A stretch of 64,000 bases of DNA from NCBI GenBank assembly GCA_016712275.1, contig JADJRI010000017.1:1-64000 (forward strand), given 5' to 3'. Positions 9,224 through 17,443 of the stretch are shown here, one piece after another. This stretch comes from Planctomycetota bacterium. GTDB taxonomy: Bacteria; Planctomycetota; Phycisphaerae; UBA1845; UTPLA1. Made by a program: the position numbers and the translations under genes. Each line of letters opens with the position of its first letter. Position 1 is the first letter of the stretch. Below the pieces are notes generated by a model, which saw only the letters and a program-made list of their open reading frames with translations, was not told the DNA's origin and ran no database searches.

Positions 9224-10202
9224 CAAGTCGAGTTCTTTAAGTCCCCGTTTCCCCATTCGATAGCCAAGTGCGGCCCAGGAGAGAGTTCGCCGTGGACCGC
9301 GACAATAAGTCGTACATCATCCGTGATGCTCGCACTGGAAACCGCCTGAATTGTGTCCTGTGAGGCGGCCTGCACATTGCCGGTCACCTGAAATGTAAGC
9401 GTTGCCCAAAAGCTCTCCCACTGATGCTCATCCAGTGGACCCGCCTTGCGAATGAAATGCGCTTTGATGAACCAATGGCCCGGCACATCCAGTGGAATGG
9501 CGATTTCGCCATTGGCATTGGTGCGATCGCTGAATGAATAGGCATGCGCGCCGGAATTCTCGCGGCCCGCCGACACACTGATACCCGGCCAGGGGTGCCC
9601 ATCGAGCATGACGCGCACGCCGGGGTTCGCACCAGATTGCCACGACATCGGATTGCTTAAGGGCACGATTTCGAGGCGATGGCCCAACGGCGTGAGAAAA
9701 GTCCGATCCGCGGAATCAAGTCGCCGATTGCAACCACGGTCTTGGCGAATTTGGTGTATTGTTCGACGACATCTTTTGCCGAGCGGTCTTCGGCGCGCAG
9801 GTTGATGGCATCGACGGCGCGTTCATCACGAAGATAACGGTCGAACTTCTCGGATTCCAACGTAATCATGCGCGGCCTTAATGCGACACCGAAGATGTGA
9901 AGACCGGGCGCGGATGTGGAGTAGGTTGCGCCAAGTGAGCGATCATCGGCTGAGATGCCCTCCACGGGCACGGTGCGATCCTGTTTGGCCACGACGAACG
10001 AGGCCACTCGTTCCGGCTGGGTTGCGGCATCGCCGATGGGAAAGACCTCCCCCGTCATGAATCGGACGTTCACCGACTGGTCGATGGCAATGGCATGACG
10101 GTCGGCCACCAGCCACGAATCGTGTGCAAACGCCGTCGTCACCGAGAAGAGACCATGAATGAAGCAGCCAAAAAGGATGGGTGCCTGAATTCTCCGGCTC
10201 AT
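9223..10202 (-). CDS. DUF4198-type periplasmic protein (exported, Ig-like repeats), frameshifted
   Basis: The gene starts at the ATG at 10202, which is preceded by GAAGGGG. The N-terminus is a signal peptide ending near FAHDSW, and AHDSWLVADR is the hallmark opening of DUF4198 proteins. These are predicted periplasmic proteins often found near metal-uptake or surface genes. The first frame runs to VVAIGDL. The second continues with DRTFLTPLGHRLEIVPL, VMLDGHPWPGISVSAG and VPGHWFIKAHFI, all typical of the family's C-terminal half. The join lies near 9715-9725. Rejoined, it is about 325 residues, of family length. Its role here is unknown. Confidence 0.7.
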
Positions 10203-10465
10203 TTTTTCCCCTTCATGCCGTGGGAATGCCGCGATTGATGCCCGTTGGCGCTCAAAGACCCATTCGAACGCTGTGTATACCACGGAAACGCAATCGTGTC
10301 GCAAACATACCCGGAAGCGGGTTCAATCGTAACTATCGAATTCGTGGCATCTTGGGCATAATTGCCGACGGGTCCAACTCGTCTAAAATGTGATTCCAAC
10401 CGGTTGCGACAATGTGCCGATCGGCTGGACCAAAGAAAACCGGCGGAAGGTTAAGGCGAAGAAAT

Positions 10466-11287
10466 ATGCCGATTCATGCGACAGCGGTGATCGACAAGCA
10501 GGCTCAGATCGACTCGTCGGCGGACATTGGTCCGTTTGTCGTGATCGAAGGTCAGGTGAAGATCGGCGCGGGGGCGAAGATTTTTCCGAATGCTTACATA
10601 TCAGGTTGGACTGAAATCGGCGAACGGTGCGAAATTCATCCCGGTGCTGTGGTCGGCCATTATCCGCAGGATTTTCATTTCAAAGGCGAGCGATCCTACT
10701 GCAAAATTGGCGCGGGAACGATTATTCGCGAATGCGCCTCGATTCATCGCGGAACACAGCCCGAGTCGTGGACAATTCTTGGCGAGAATTGTTTTTTGCT
10801 GGCGTATGCACATGTCGCCCACAACTGCGAATTGGGAAGCGGCGTGAAGCTCTATAACAACGGAACGCTGGCCGGACATGTCATCGTCGGCGACAACGCG
10901 ATCATCAGCGCCTACACCATGATTCATCAATTCGCACGAATCGGCGAGTTTGTCATGATTGGAGGCGGTTCGCGCATCACCAAGGACATACCCCCATACA
11001 TGAAGGCATGGCGCGAGGGAACGATTCTGGGGTACAACGGCATCGGTCTGAAGCGCTCCGGGATTTTCTCCAGTGACGACGTGAATGAAGCGCGGACAGG
11101 TTACAAAATGCTCTTTAGATCGGAATTGCCCATGAGCAAAGCCATAGAAGAATATTCGAAAGTTGCGAGCGGTCCGGTCGGCCGGCGACTCCTTGAGTTT
11201 GTTCGAGGTCCGAGCAGACTGGGGATCGGCACCGGGCGCGGCGCAGAGGCGGCGAACGAGGATGCGCTTGAAGAGGCGGAGGCGTAA
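10466..11287 (+). CDS. lpxA: Acyl-[ACP]--UDP-N-acetylglucosamine O-acyltransferase (LpxA)
   Basis: LpxA catalyses the first step of lipid A synthesis, acylation of UDP-GlcNAc at O3, in the cytosol. The protein shows left-handed beta-helix hexapeptides from the start (MPIHATAVIDKQAQID, ADIGPFVVIEGQVKIGAGA). Further family blocks are ECASIHRGT, CFLLAYAHVAHNCELG (catalytic His region), IISAYTMIHQFARIGEF and the C-terminal helical domain beginning at NGIGLKRSG. I use the ATG at 10466 rather than an upstream ATG, because MPIHATA is the normal N-terminus and AAGG precedes it. About 273 residues. It supports an LPS-bearing outer membrane. The Glu/Ala-rich tail is extra. Confidence 0.94.
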   Translation: MPIHATAVIDKQAQIDSSADIGPFVVIEGQVKIGAGAKIFPNAYISGWTEIGERCEIHPGAVVGHYPQDFHFKGERSYCKIGAGTIIRECASIHRGTQPESWTILGENCFLLAYAHVAHNCELGSGVKLYNNGTLAGHVIVGDNAIISAYTMIHQFARIGEFVMIGGGSRITKDIPPYMKAWREGTILGYNGIGLKRSGIFSSDDVNEARTGYKMLFRSELPMSKAIEEYSKVASGPVGRRLLEFVRGPSRLGIGTGRGAEAANEDALEEAEA

Positions 11288-11437
11288 AACCTCCTGGAAT
11301 TGGTTCTCGAGCAAGGGCGTCGCAACGGCATCGGTGAATTGAATCTGTTGGTCGGTTCGCCAGTTGTGGAATCCGATCCAATGCCGTCAAACGCAGGCAA
11401 TTTTTGACCGCTCGTTCAAAGGGAGTTTTTTGGGCAC

Positions 11438-12764
11438 ATGTCGCTGCTGTCTCGATATCTTGGTCCCAAGCAGGCGTTTGAAGGTGGCCTGTTTCTCCCG
11501 GATCAGAAAGCGGAATATGCGCGTCAGCCGATTGAGACGCTTCCGGTGGATGGGCCGCTTCATGTGCCGTTGAGCCATATGGCTGATTGGTCGGTCGAGC
11601 CTGTCGTTCGAGTCGGCGATCGTGTGCTGCACGGCTCTTTGCTGTCGGAGCCGTCCGGTTCCGCCGGATTGCCGGTGCATTCTCCCGTGTCGGGCCGCGT
11701 GACGGCTTTTTCCCGTGCCTGGACGCCGTATGACGGGCTTGTCCCATGCGTGACGATTGAACCGGACGAACGAAACGAAGTGCTGTCGTCGCGACACGGC
11801 TTTGAGAACGAATCTGTGATTGTGCAGTTGGCGCGGCATGGTGTCATGTGTCAGTCACCACGCGCTGCATTGCACGAATATCTTCATGCCGCCATCGCGC
11901 GGGGTGTCGGCGATCTCATCATAAACGCGATGGAGACCGAGCCCTATTTGGCGGCCGATCTGCGCACCGTGGTTGAGGAGCCGGGCCGCATTGTTGATAC
12001 AGCGTGCGAGCTTGCGGATGCGCTCGGTGTCGTTCGGGCCATCATTGCGGTTCCATTTCGACATCGTCGCGTTGTTCGGCGGCTGAATTCCGAAGCCGAA
12101 GGGCGCGGCGTCGAAATCGTTGCACTGGCCGATGTATATCCGCAGTGCAGCCCGGTCTTGCTGGTGAAGTCGCTATTGGACCGTGAAATACCACCGGGCG
12201 GGGCGCCGCTCGATGTGGGTGTCGTCGTTCTTCCGCTTTCGTCGATTCGATCGGCCGCCCATGCTTTACTTGATGATCGTCCGGTGACGCATGCGGTCAT
12301 GACCGTGGCGGGCGATGCGATCCGGCAGCCGGGTGTGTTCCGCGTGGCCATAGGAACCCCGATCGAACGACTCGCGAACCGTCTGGGGCTCGCATCACCG
12401 ATGCATCAGGTGGTGTTCGGCGGACCCTTGACGGGTGTGTCGGTCGATAATCTGTCGACTGTCGTCACGTCGGAATGTACGGGTGCTCTGTTCTTCAAAT
12501 CGCGCGAATCGGTGTCTCCGGTACCCTGCATTCGCTGCGGATGGTGTGTTGAAGACTGCCCGATCGGAATCGCGCCGACGGATTTCCTGAAAAGCGAGTC
12601 GCGCTCCGCTGCTTCGGCGATGGTACTTTTGCAAGCCGACGCGTGTATCGATTAGTGGCTTGTGCACCCACGTGTGTCCTTCGCAGATTCCATTGGCAAA
12701 GGCCATTCGAGATGTTCGTGGACGGCGACCCATCCAATCACAACCTGCAGGCGCGACGCCGTGA
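11438..12764 (+). CDS. rnfC: Rnf electron transport complex subunit C, broken by one inserted base
   Basis: RnfC is the soluble ferredoxin-like subunit of the ion-pumping ferredoxin:NAD+ oxidoreductase. The N-terminus FEGGLFLPDQK and the PVSGRV barrel match the family. The first iron-sulfur motif is CIRCGWCVEDCP, about residue 365. The open frame stops at 12655, inside the second cluster motif. Removing the A at 12654 restores CIDCGLCTHVCPSQIPL and about 25 more residues, ending at a TGA that overlaps the rnfD start (TGATG). The rejoined protein is about 440 residues. An AAAGGGAG ribosome site precedes the ATG. The insertion is very probably a sequence error. Confidence 0.88.
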
Positions 12765-13912
12765 TGATCATCGAGCCTCGGATGTTGGGTTCGCAGAAAC
12801 TGCTGGGTGCTCCGCTGCACAGGCTGAGCGGCCATACCCACCGGCACATTGTCCGGGCGTGGTTGATGGCTGCGAGCGTCATGGGGCTCATTGGGATCGT
12901 GCTGTACGGCCGGGCGGCTCTATGGGTTCTACTTACTTGCGTTGCGGCCGCGGTTGGCGTCGATACGATTTGTTCGCTTCTATCTCGAAATCGCACACCG
13001 GGACGAACGGAACGTGCGGCGCTCACGGGCCTGCTGCTGGGGCTCACTTTTCCGGCAACGATACCCTGGGCTGTTGCGACCTTTGGCGCGGTCGTTTCGA
13101 TCCTGATCGGCCAAGTTGTTTTTCAAGGCACACTGCAGCCGGCGCTGGTCGGGCGTGTTGTCGCTCAGTTTGTCTTTTCGGGATATCTTTCGTTGGGCGG
13201 AGCTCTGGCCTATTCGCCTGTGCTCACTCCCGGCCATGTTTTGATGGGAGACATTCGCAGTGCAGAACGCGTGGCGGACTATCGCGGGTGGATCGAGTCG
13301 CAGGAATCAACAACATTTGAAGCCTATGAACTCGAACGTCCTGTTCAGATCCTGCGCCGATTTGCGGTCAGCCAGGTCGAGCCCGATGGCGATTTGCGAT
13401 ACACCCCGCTGATTCGGGATTTGTTGCCGCCATGGGAGGATACCATTTTCGGCGTGGTGCCGGGCGGAATCGGCGAAACCTGCACCGTCGGGCTGATTAT
13501 CGTTGGGCTTTATCTGATTCACCGCGGCTTCCTGCGATGGCAATTGCCGTTAACGGTGCTGGCATCCGCGGCTTTTGCACTTTCAATTCTGCCGGTGGAA
13601 ATCGCCAGGGACTACCGATGGTTTCCCGCATTGGAGTTCGAACAGGACCGCGCTGTCGGCATGGCGTACATTCTCTATCATCTCACGTCCGGCCAATTGA
13701 TGTTGACCGCTTTTCTACTCGCGGGAGATGTGACGGCCTCGCCCATGCGGGTTCACGGCCAGATACTCTATGCGGCGGGCATCGGCGTGATCGCCGTGTT
13801 CATGCGCCTCTACGGCGTCCTCGATGGGGAGTGCTATTGGGCGGTTCTCATCATGAATGCGTTTGTTACAACCATTGACCGACAGATTCGAAGGCCGGTG
13901 CTTGGAACTTGA
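12764..13912 (+). CDS. rnfD: Rnf electron transport complex subunit D (RnfD/NqrB family)
   Basis: A multi-pass membrane subunit of about 382 residues, starting at the ATG that overlaps the corrected rnfC stop. Family features are the N-terminal HRLSGHTHRHIVRAWL, the TGLLLGLTFPATIPW segment, the GVVPGGIGETCTVGL motif and a C-terminal GDVTASPMR loop. Just before the GGIGET motif is DGDLRYTPLIRD. Its Thr sits where RnfD/NqrB carry the covalently attached FMN (usually SGATPL), so flavinylation is plausible although the surrounding residues differ. The loop at about residues 165-210 is longer than usual. No rnfA, B, E or G follows. Confidence 0.85.
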   Translation: MIIEPRMLGSQKLLGAPLHRLSGHTHRHIVRAWLMAASVMGLIGIVLYGRAALWVLLTCVAAAVGVDTICSLLSRNRTPGRTERAALTGLLLGLTFPATIPWAVATFGAVVSILIGQVVFQGTLQPALVGRVVAQFVFSGYLSLGGALAYSPVLTPGHVLMGDIRSAERVADYRGWIESQESTTFEAYELERPVQILRRFAVSQVEPDGDLRYTPLIRDLLPPWEDTIFGVVPGGIGETCTVGLIIVGLYLIHRGFLRWQLPLTVLASAAFALSILPVEIARDYRWFPALEFEQDRAVGMAYILYHLTSGQLMLTAFLLAGDVTASPMRVHGQILYAAGIGVIAVFMRLYGVLDGECYWAVLIMNAFVTTIDRQIRRPVLGT

Positions 13913-14046
13913 TGGATGCGGCATGGGGCGGGAGGGGTGCATTGTTTCCGGGACCGGGAGATTCACTTTCTTGGATTCGTCAGTATTGGGGCGTAATCTT
14001 GTATTGAATTCTGAATCCAACAGGGACGTTGTCGGAGATGGGGAAC

Positions 14047-15132
14047 ATGGATCTATCGGCCATACTTCGTTTTGCCGTGACAAATGGGGCATCGGATATT
14101 CACCTGCAGGCCGGCGCGCAACCGATGCTGCGAATCCAGGGCAATATGCGGCTGCTGGGTCTGCCGGGCATCGAAGAAGCCGAGGCGCGCCGGACAATAG
14201 CAGAGTTGCTGGCGAGCGTGGGCGCGCCCGAAATGGACGGGCAACTGATCAATGGGATTGATTTTTCATATTCGGTTGCGGGTATCGGCCGGTTTCGCTG
14301 CAGCGCGTTTAGTCAATTGAATCGAGCGGGTCTGGTGATGCGAGTGATATCATCCGCTCCGCCGCCACTCGCCTCGCTGAATCTCCCGGCTGTGATTGAA
14401 GACATTGCTCTGGAAGAGCGCGGCTTGGTGCTGGTCACGGGTACGACCGGCAGCGGCAAAAGCACGACACTGGCCGCCATGATCGATCTGATCAATTCGG
14501 TTCGCGCTTCGAAGATCATCACGATCGAAGACCCGGTCGAGTTTGTGTATGAAAACAAAAAGTCGCTGATCTCACAAATGGAAGTCGGCCAGGATACGCC
14601 GTCATTTGCCCAGGGCCTCAGACAGGGTTTGCGACAGGACCCCGACGTCATTGTCATCGGTGAGCTGCGCGACCTGGAAACGCTTCGCATCGCGCTGCAG
14701 GCGGCCGACACGGGACATCAAGTGTTCGCGACGGTTCATAGTTCGAATGCGTGGCAAACCGTCGAGCGGATTATCGCGATGTTTCCGCCCGCGGAGCATC
14801 GGCTGCTTTTGTCGCAATTGGCCAAGTCGATCGAGGCGATTGTTTCGCAGCGGCTGGTGACATCCCGCGAGGGACCGCGGTGGCCCGCCATTGAGATTCT
14901 GCGCGGCACGCCGGTAACGGAAAAGTTCATTCTCGAGAACAAGCTGCCGGAATTGTCTGACTACATCGCGGGCGGCGAAGCCGGCATGCAGTCGTTCGAT
15001 CAACATCTTCTTTCGCTTTACAACGAAAAACGGATCACAGGCACGCAGGCGCTGCGTTGGAGCACGAATGCGGAAGCGATGTCGCTGGCCATGCGGGGGA
15101 TTCGACGCGTTGGGGGCGGTGTGAAGTCCTAG
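14047..15132 (+). CDS. pilT: Twitching motility ATPase PilT
   Basis: PilT is the hexameric ATPase that powers type IV pilus retraction. This copy has about 361 residues. It starts with the PilT-type N-terminal domain (ILRFAVTNGASDIHLQAG), then Walker A GTTGSGKST, the Asp box ITIEDPVEF, Walker B DPDVIVIGELRD and the His box QVFATVHSSNAW. The C-terminal AIRGTP-like segment reads AIEILRGTPVTEKFI. Three in-frame starts exist (TTG 14029, ATG 14038, ATG 14047). I choose 14047 for the GGAG nine bases upstream. No pilin or assembly genes are adjacent. Confidence 0.92.
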   Translation: MDLSAILRFAVTNGASDIHLQAGAQPMLRIQGNMRLLGLPGIEEAEARRTIAELLASVGAPEMDGQLINGIDFSYSVAGIGRFRCSAFSQLNRAGLVMRVISSAPPPLASLNLPAVIEDIALEERGLVLVTGTTGSGKSTTLAAMIDLINSVRASKIITIEDPVEFVYENKKSLISQMEVGQDTPSFAQGLRQGLRQDPDVIVIGELRDLETLRIALQAADTGHQVFATVHSSNAWQTVERIIAMFPPAEHRLLLSQLAKSIEAIVSQRLVTSREGPRWPAIEILRGTPVTEKFILENKLPELSDYIAGGEAGMQSFDQHLLSLYNEKRITGTQALRWSTNAEAMSLAMRGIRRVGGGVKS

Positions 15133-15242
15133 ATTCATGGTCCGAATCGGTTCGCAGGCTGACTCTGGGGCCGCGAAAGACGAATTCGGCCTCACTTTAC
15201 AGTAATGTGACGATTGGCGGCCCATTATCGGGTCGATTTGAG

Positions 15243-15272
15243 TTGCCCGGCTCACAATCGAGACGATATGAT
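15243..15272 (+). promoter_or_regulatory. Sigma70-like promoter (TTGCCC-N18-TATGAT) with start point at the ATG of the next gene
   Basis: The -35 box is at 15243-15248 and the -10 box at 15267-15272. A start point seven bases after the -10 would fall at about 15279, next to the ATG at 15281. No ribosome site is present, so the transcript would be leaderless. Confidence 0.45.
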
Positions 15273-15280
15273 CTATCAGC

Positions 15281-15655
15281 ATGTTGCGACGCGCGTTTTC
15301 ATTTGGTTTGGCATTCGCCTTGCTTGCACCACCGGTGTTGTGCATGGGCGGTGTCTTGCTGCATGAATGTCGCGCCGCCTGCTGTGATTGCAAGGACGCT
15401 TGCGAGACAGCGAAGGACGACGGCTGCGGACATGAGTCCCAGTGCGCCTCGGATCCCTGCAAGGATTTGGTTCGATCGTCGGCAAAGCAGTTTGAGTCAA
15501 CCGATGAGCTTCTTCAGACCTATCAGTTGGTATTTGTAGCTTTCACCGCCGATTGTGCGGTCGTCCTCACCCGGGCTTCGCTTTCCAGCTATCCGGCGGA
15601 CTATTCCGGGGCGAGCCCCCCAACCTCCGATCTCGTCCTGCCACTTCTGATTTGA
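15281..15655 (+). CDS. Small exported Cys-rich protein at the head of the metal-efflux locus
   Basis: A 124-residue protein with a signal peptide (RRAFSFGLAFALLAPPVLCMGG). A Cys-dense segment follows (HECRAACCDCKDACETAKDDGCGHESQC broken by few other residues), then a plain C-terminal half. I do not recognise a family. The cysteine spacing and its place just upstream of the outer-membrane, adaptor and pump genes suggest a periplasmic metal-binding or sensing role, which is inference. There is no Shine-Dalgarno sequence before the ATG and a promoter lies almost on top of it. Confidence 0.6.
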   Translation: MLRRAFSFGLAFALLAPPVLCMGGVLLHECRAACCDCKDACETAKDDGCGHESQCASDPCKDLVRSSAKQFESTDELLQTYQLVFVAFTADCAVVLTRASLSSYPADYSGASPPTSDLVLPLLI

Positions 15656-15846
15656 TCCCCCGGTTTTGTTCGGATGTACATATTCGTGCGCACAATGTAT
15701 GCGCGCGATCCGTCTCTCTTTGCATCGGGCGAATCAGCGGCTGCTGATGGCTTCGTGCATTGATGCCGAAGAACTGTCGGGGCGGCTTCGCCAAGGCCAT
15801 GAATCCCAGTGCATCGTTTGTTGCCGGCATTCACAGGGGAAACTGT

Positions 15847-17364
15847 ATGCTTCAAAAACTGAAGGGCTTGGTTGCGCTGGGTGCGGCATGGAGCGTCATG
15901 GCCGGCTGCGTGAGCGTCAATCCATCAGCCGACTATGGACAGACCGGCGATCGGGTTCGCGGCGCTATTGGCGACTATGAAACCTATGACCCCGCCCGCG
16001 AAGCCGAGTTGGATCGTCGCGTTGAAGAAATTGTCGCTGACGGACTCTCGCTGGAGGAGGCCGTTCAGGCGGCACTCCTGAATAATCCTTCGCTTCGTGC
16101 GACGTATGCAAGTGTGGGCATGGCGCGGGCGGATGTGGTGCAATCGAAGCTGCTCGCGAATCCCGTCCTGGGCCTTTCGTTGCAGCTTCCCGAAGCGGGG
16201 GGGCGGGCCAACCTTCAGGCCAGTTTGGCGCAGAGCATTGTGGAATTGTGGCAGATCCCCGTGCGAACCAAGGCGGCCGAGCGGGCCATGGACGAGGCGA
16301 TTCTCCGCCTGGCCGACGAGGCGGCCCGGCTGGCGATCGAGGCGAAAATGTCATACTGCCGCGCGGTGGGCATGGACGGCGCTCTGGCGATCGCGCGTGA
16401 GAACCGGACATTGGCCGAAAAACTGGTGGATGTCGCGCGGGCCAGACAGCAGGCCGGCACCGTGGGCGAGCTGGATGTAAATCTGGCGCGGGGCACGCTG
16501 CTGACCGCGGAGTTGGATGTGACACAGGCACGGCTGGATGCGTCGACGGCGCGGCGAACGCTGGCAACGGTGCTCGGTCTGACGCTGTCGGCGGAATCTT
16601 TAATCCTGACGAGCGGACTTGAGGAATCGTCCGTTGGCGCTGTGGATGCGGAGAATGTCGTTGCTACGGCACTGGCGTCGCGGCTGGATCTTCAGGCGGC
16701 CGATCGCGCCGTCTCGGCGGCGGCTTCGCGCGTCGAGTTTGAATATGCCCAGGTGTTTCCGGAAATTTCCCTCGGTGTGATGCTGGAACGCGGCGAACGC
16801 CGTGCCCAAAAGGGACGAAAGATCATCGCCGACACACTCAAGTCGTCCGTGGCCAGCGGCACGTTTACGGCCCCCGATATTCAATCCCGGGGTGAACGAA
16901 ATCTTGAAACGCGAAGCGAGATTGACGCGATTCTGGGGCCGTCGCTTTCGCTGGAACTGCCGATTTTCGATCAAAATCAGGCGCAGATCGCGAAAGCGCG
17001 GTACGAATTCGAACAGGCCGCCAAAACCTACGAAGCCTTGCGGCGATCGATCGTTCAAGAGGCTCGGCAGGCGGCGGACAGCGCGTCGACAGCGCGGGAT
17101 GTGTCAAAATTCTACGAGGAAAGCTTGCTGCCGCAGGTTGAAAAGAGTTTGGAATTGTCGCGGGCGACCTATGAGGCGGGGCGAACATCGCTGGTCACCG
17201 TGCTGGAAGCGCAGCAGGCGCTGTTGGGCGCGCGGCGCGCGGCGGTCGCGGCCAGGCAAATCGCCGCGGTGACAGCCGCCACCCTTGAGCGCGTCGCCGG
17301 AAGGCCGATGGCTGATCTGCTGAAACCGACAATCGAGCCGGCGTCACAGGCAAGCGAGCCTTGA
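15847..17364 (+). CDS. TolC/CusC-family outer-membrane efflux lipoprotein
   Basis: An outer-membrane channel of about 505 residues for the RND pump that follows. The ATG at 15847 has an AGGGGA ribosome site and gives a signal peptide with lipobox SVMAGC. Upstream in-frame ATGs would bury it. Two outer-membrane efflux repeats are visible, each with long amphipathic Ala/Arg/Glu-rich helices (for example EEAVQAALLNNPSLRATYA and ARATYEAGRTSLVTVLEAQQ). Function as the exit duct is inferred from family and operon. It is followed after about 80 bases by the adaptor gene. Confidence 0.88.
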   Translation: MLQKLKGLVALGAAWSVMAGCVSVNPSADYGQTGDRVRGAIGDYETYDPAREAELDRRVEEIVADGLSLEEAVQAALLNNPSLRATYASVGMARADVVQSKLLANPVLGLSLQLPEAGGRANLQASLAQSIVELWQIPVRTKAAERAMDEAILRLADEAARLAIEAKMSYCRAVGMDGALAIARENRTLAEKLVDVARARQQAGTVGELDVNLARGTLLTAELDVTQARLDASTARRTLATVLGLTLSAESLILTSGLEESSVGAVDAENVVATALASRLDLQAADRAVSAAASRVEFEYAQVFPEISLGVMLERGERRAQKGRKIIADTLKSSVASGTFTAPDIQSRGERNLETRSEIDAILGPSLSLELPIFDQNQAQIAKARYEFEQAAKTYEALRRSIVQEARQAADSASTARDVSKFYEESLLPQVEKSLELSRATYEAGRTSLVTVLEAQQALLGARRAAVAARQIAAVTAATLERVAGRPMADLLKPTIEPASQASEP

Positions 17365-17443
17365 GGGTGCCTCGCGAGTTGCATTTTCTGTGGCGATGAG
17401 AGTGCCTTCCGCGCGAAGGCGATGAAAGATTGAATGGAGCGAG

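Noticed and set aside
12643..13320. Separate gene overlapping the rnfC-rnfD junction
   Set aside because: Explained by one inserted base at 12654. After removal rnfC runs through the second iron-sulfur motif to a stop overlapping rnfD, and this frame becomes a shadow.
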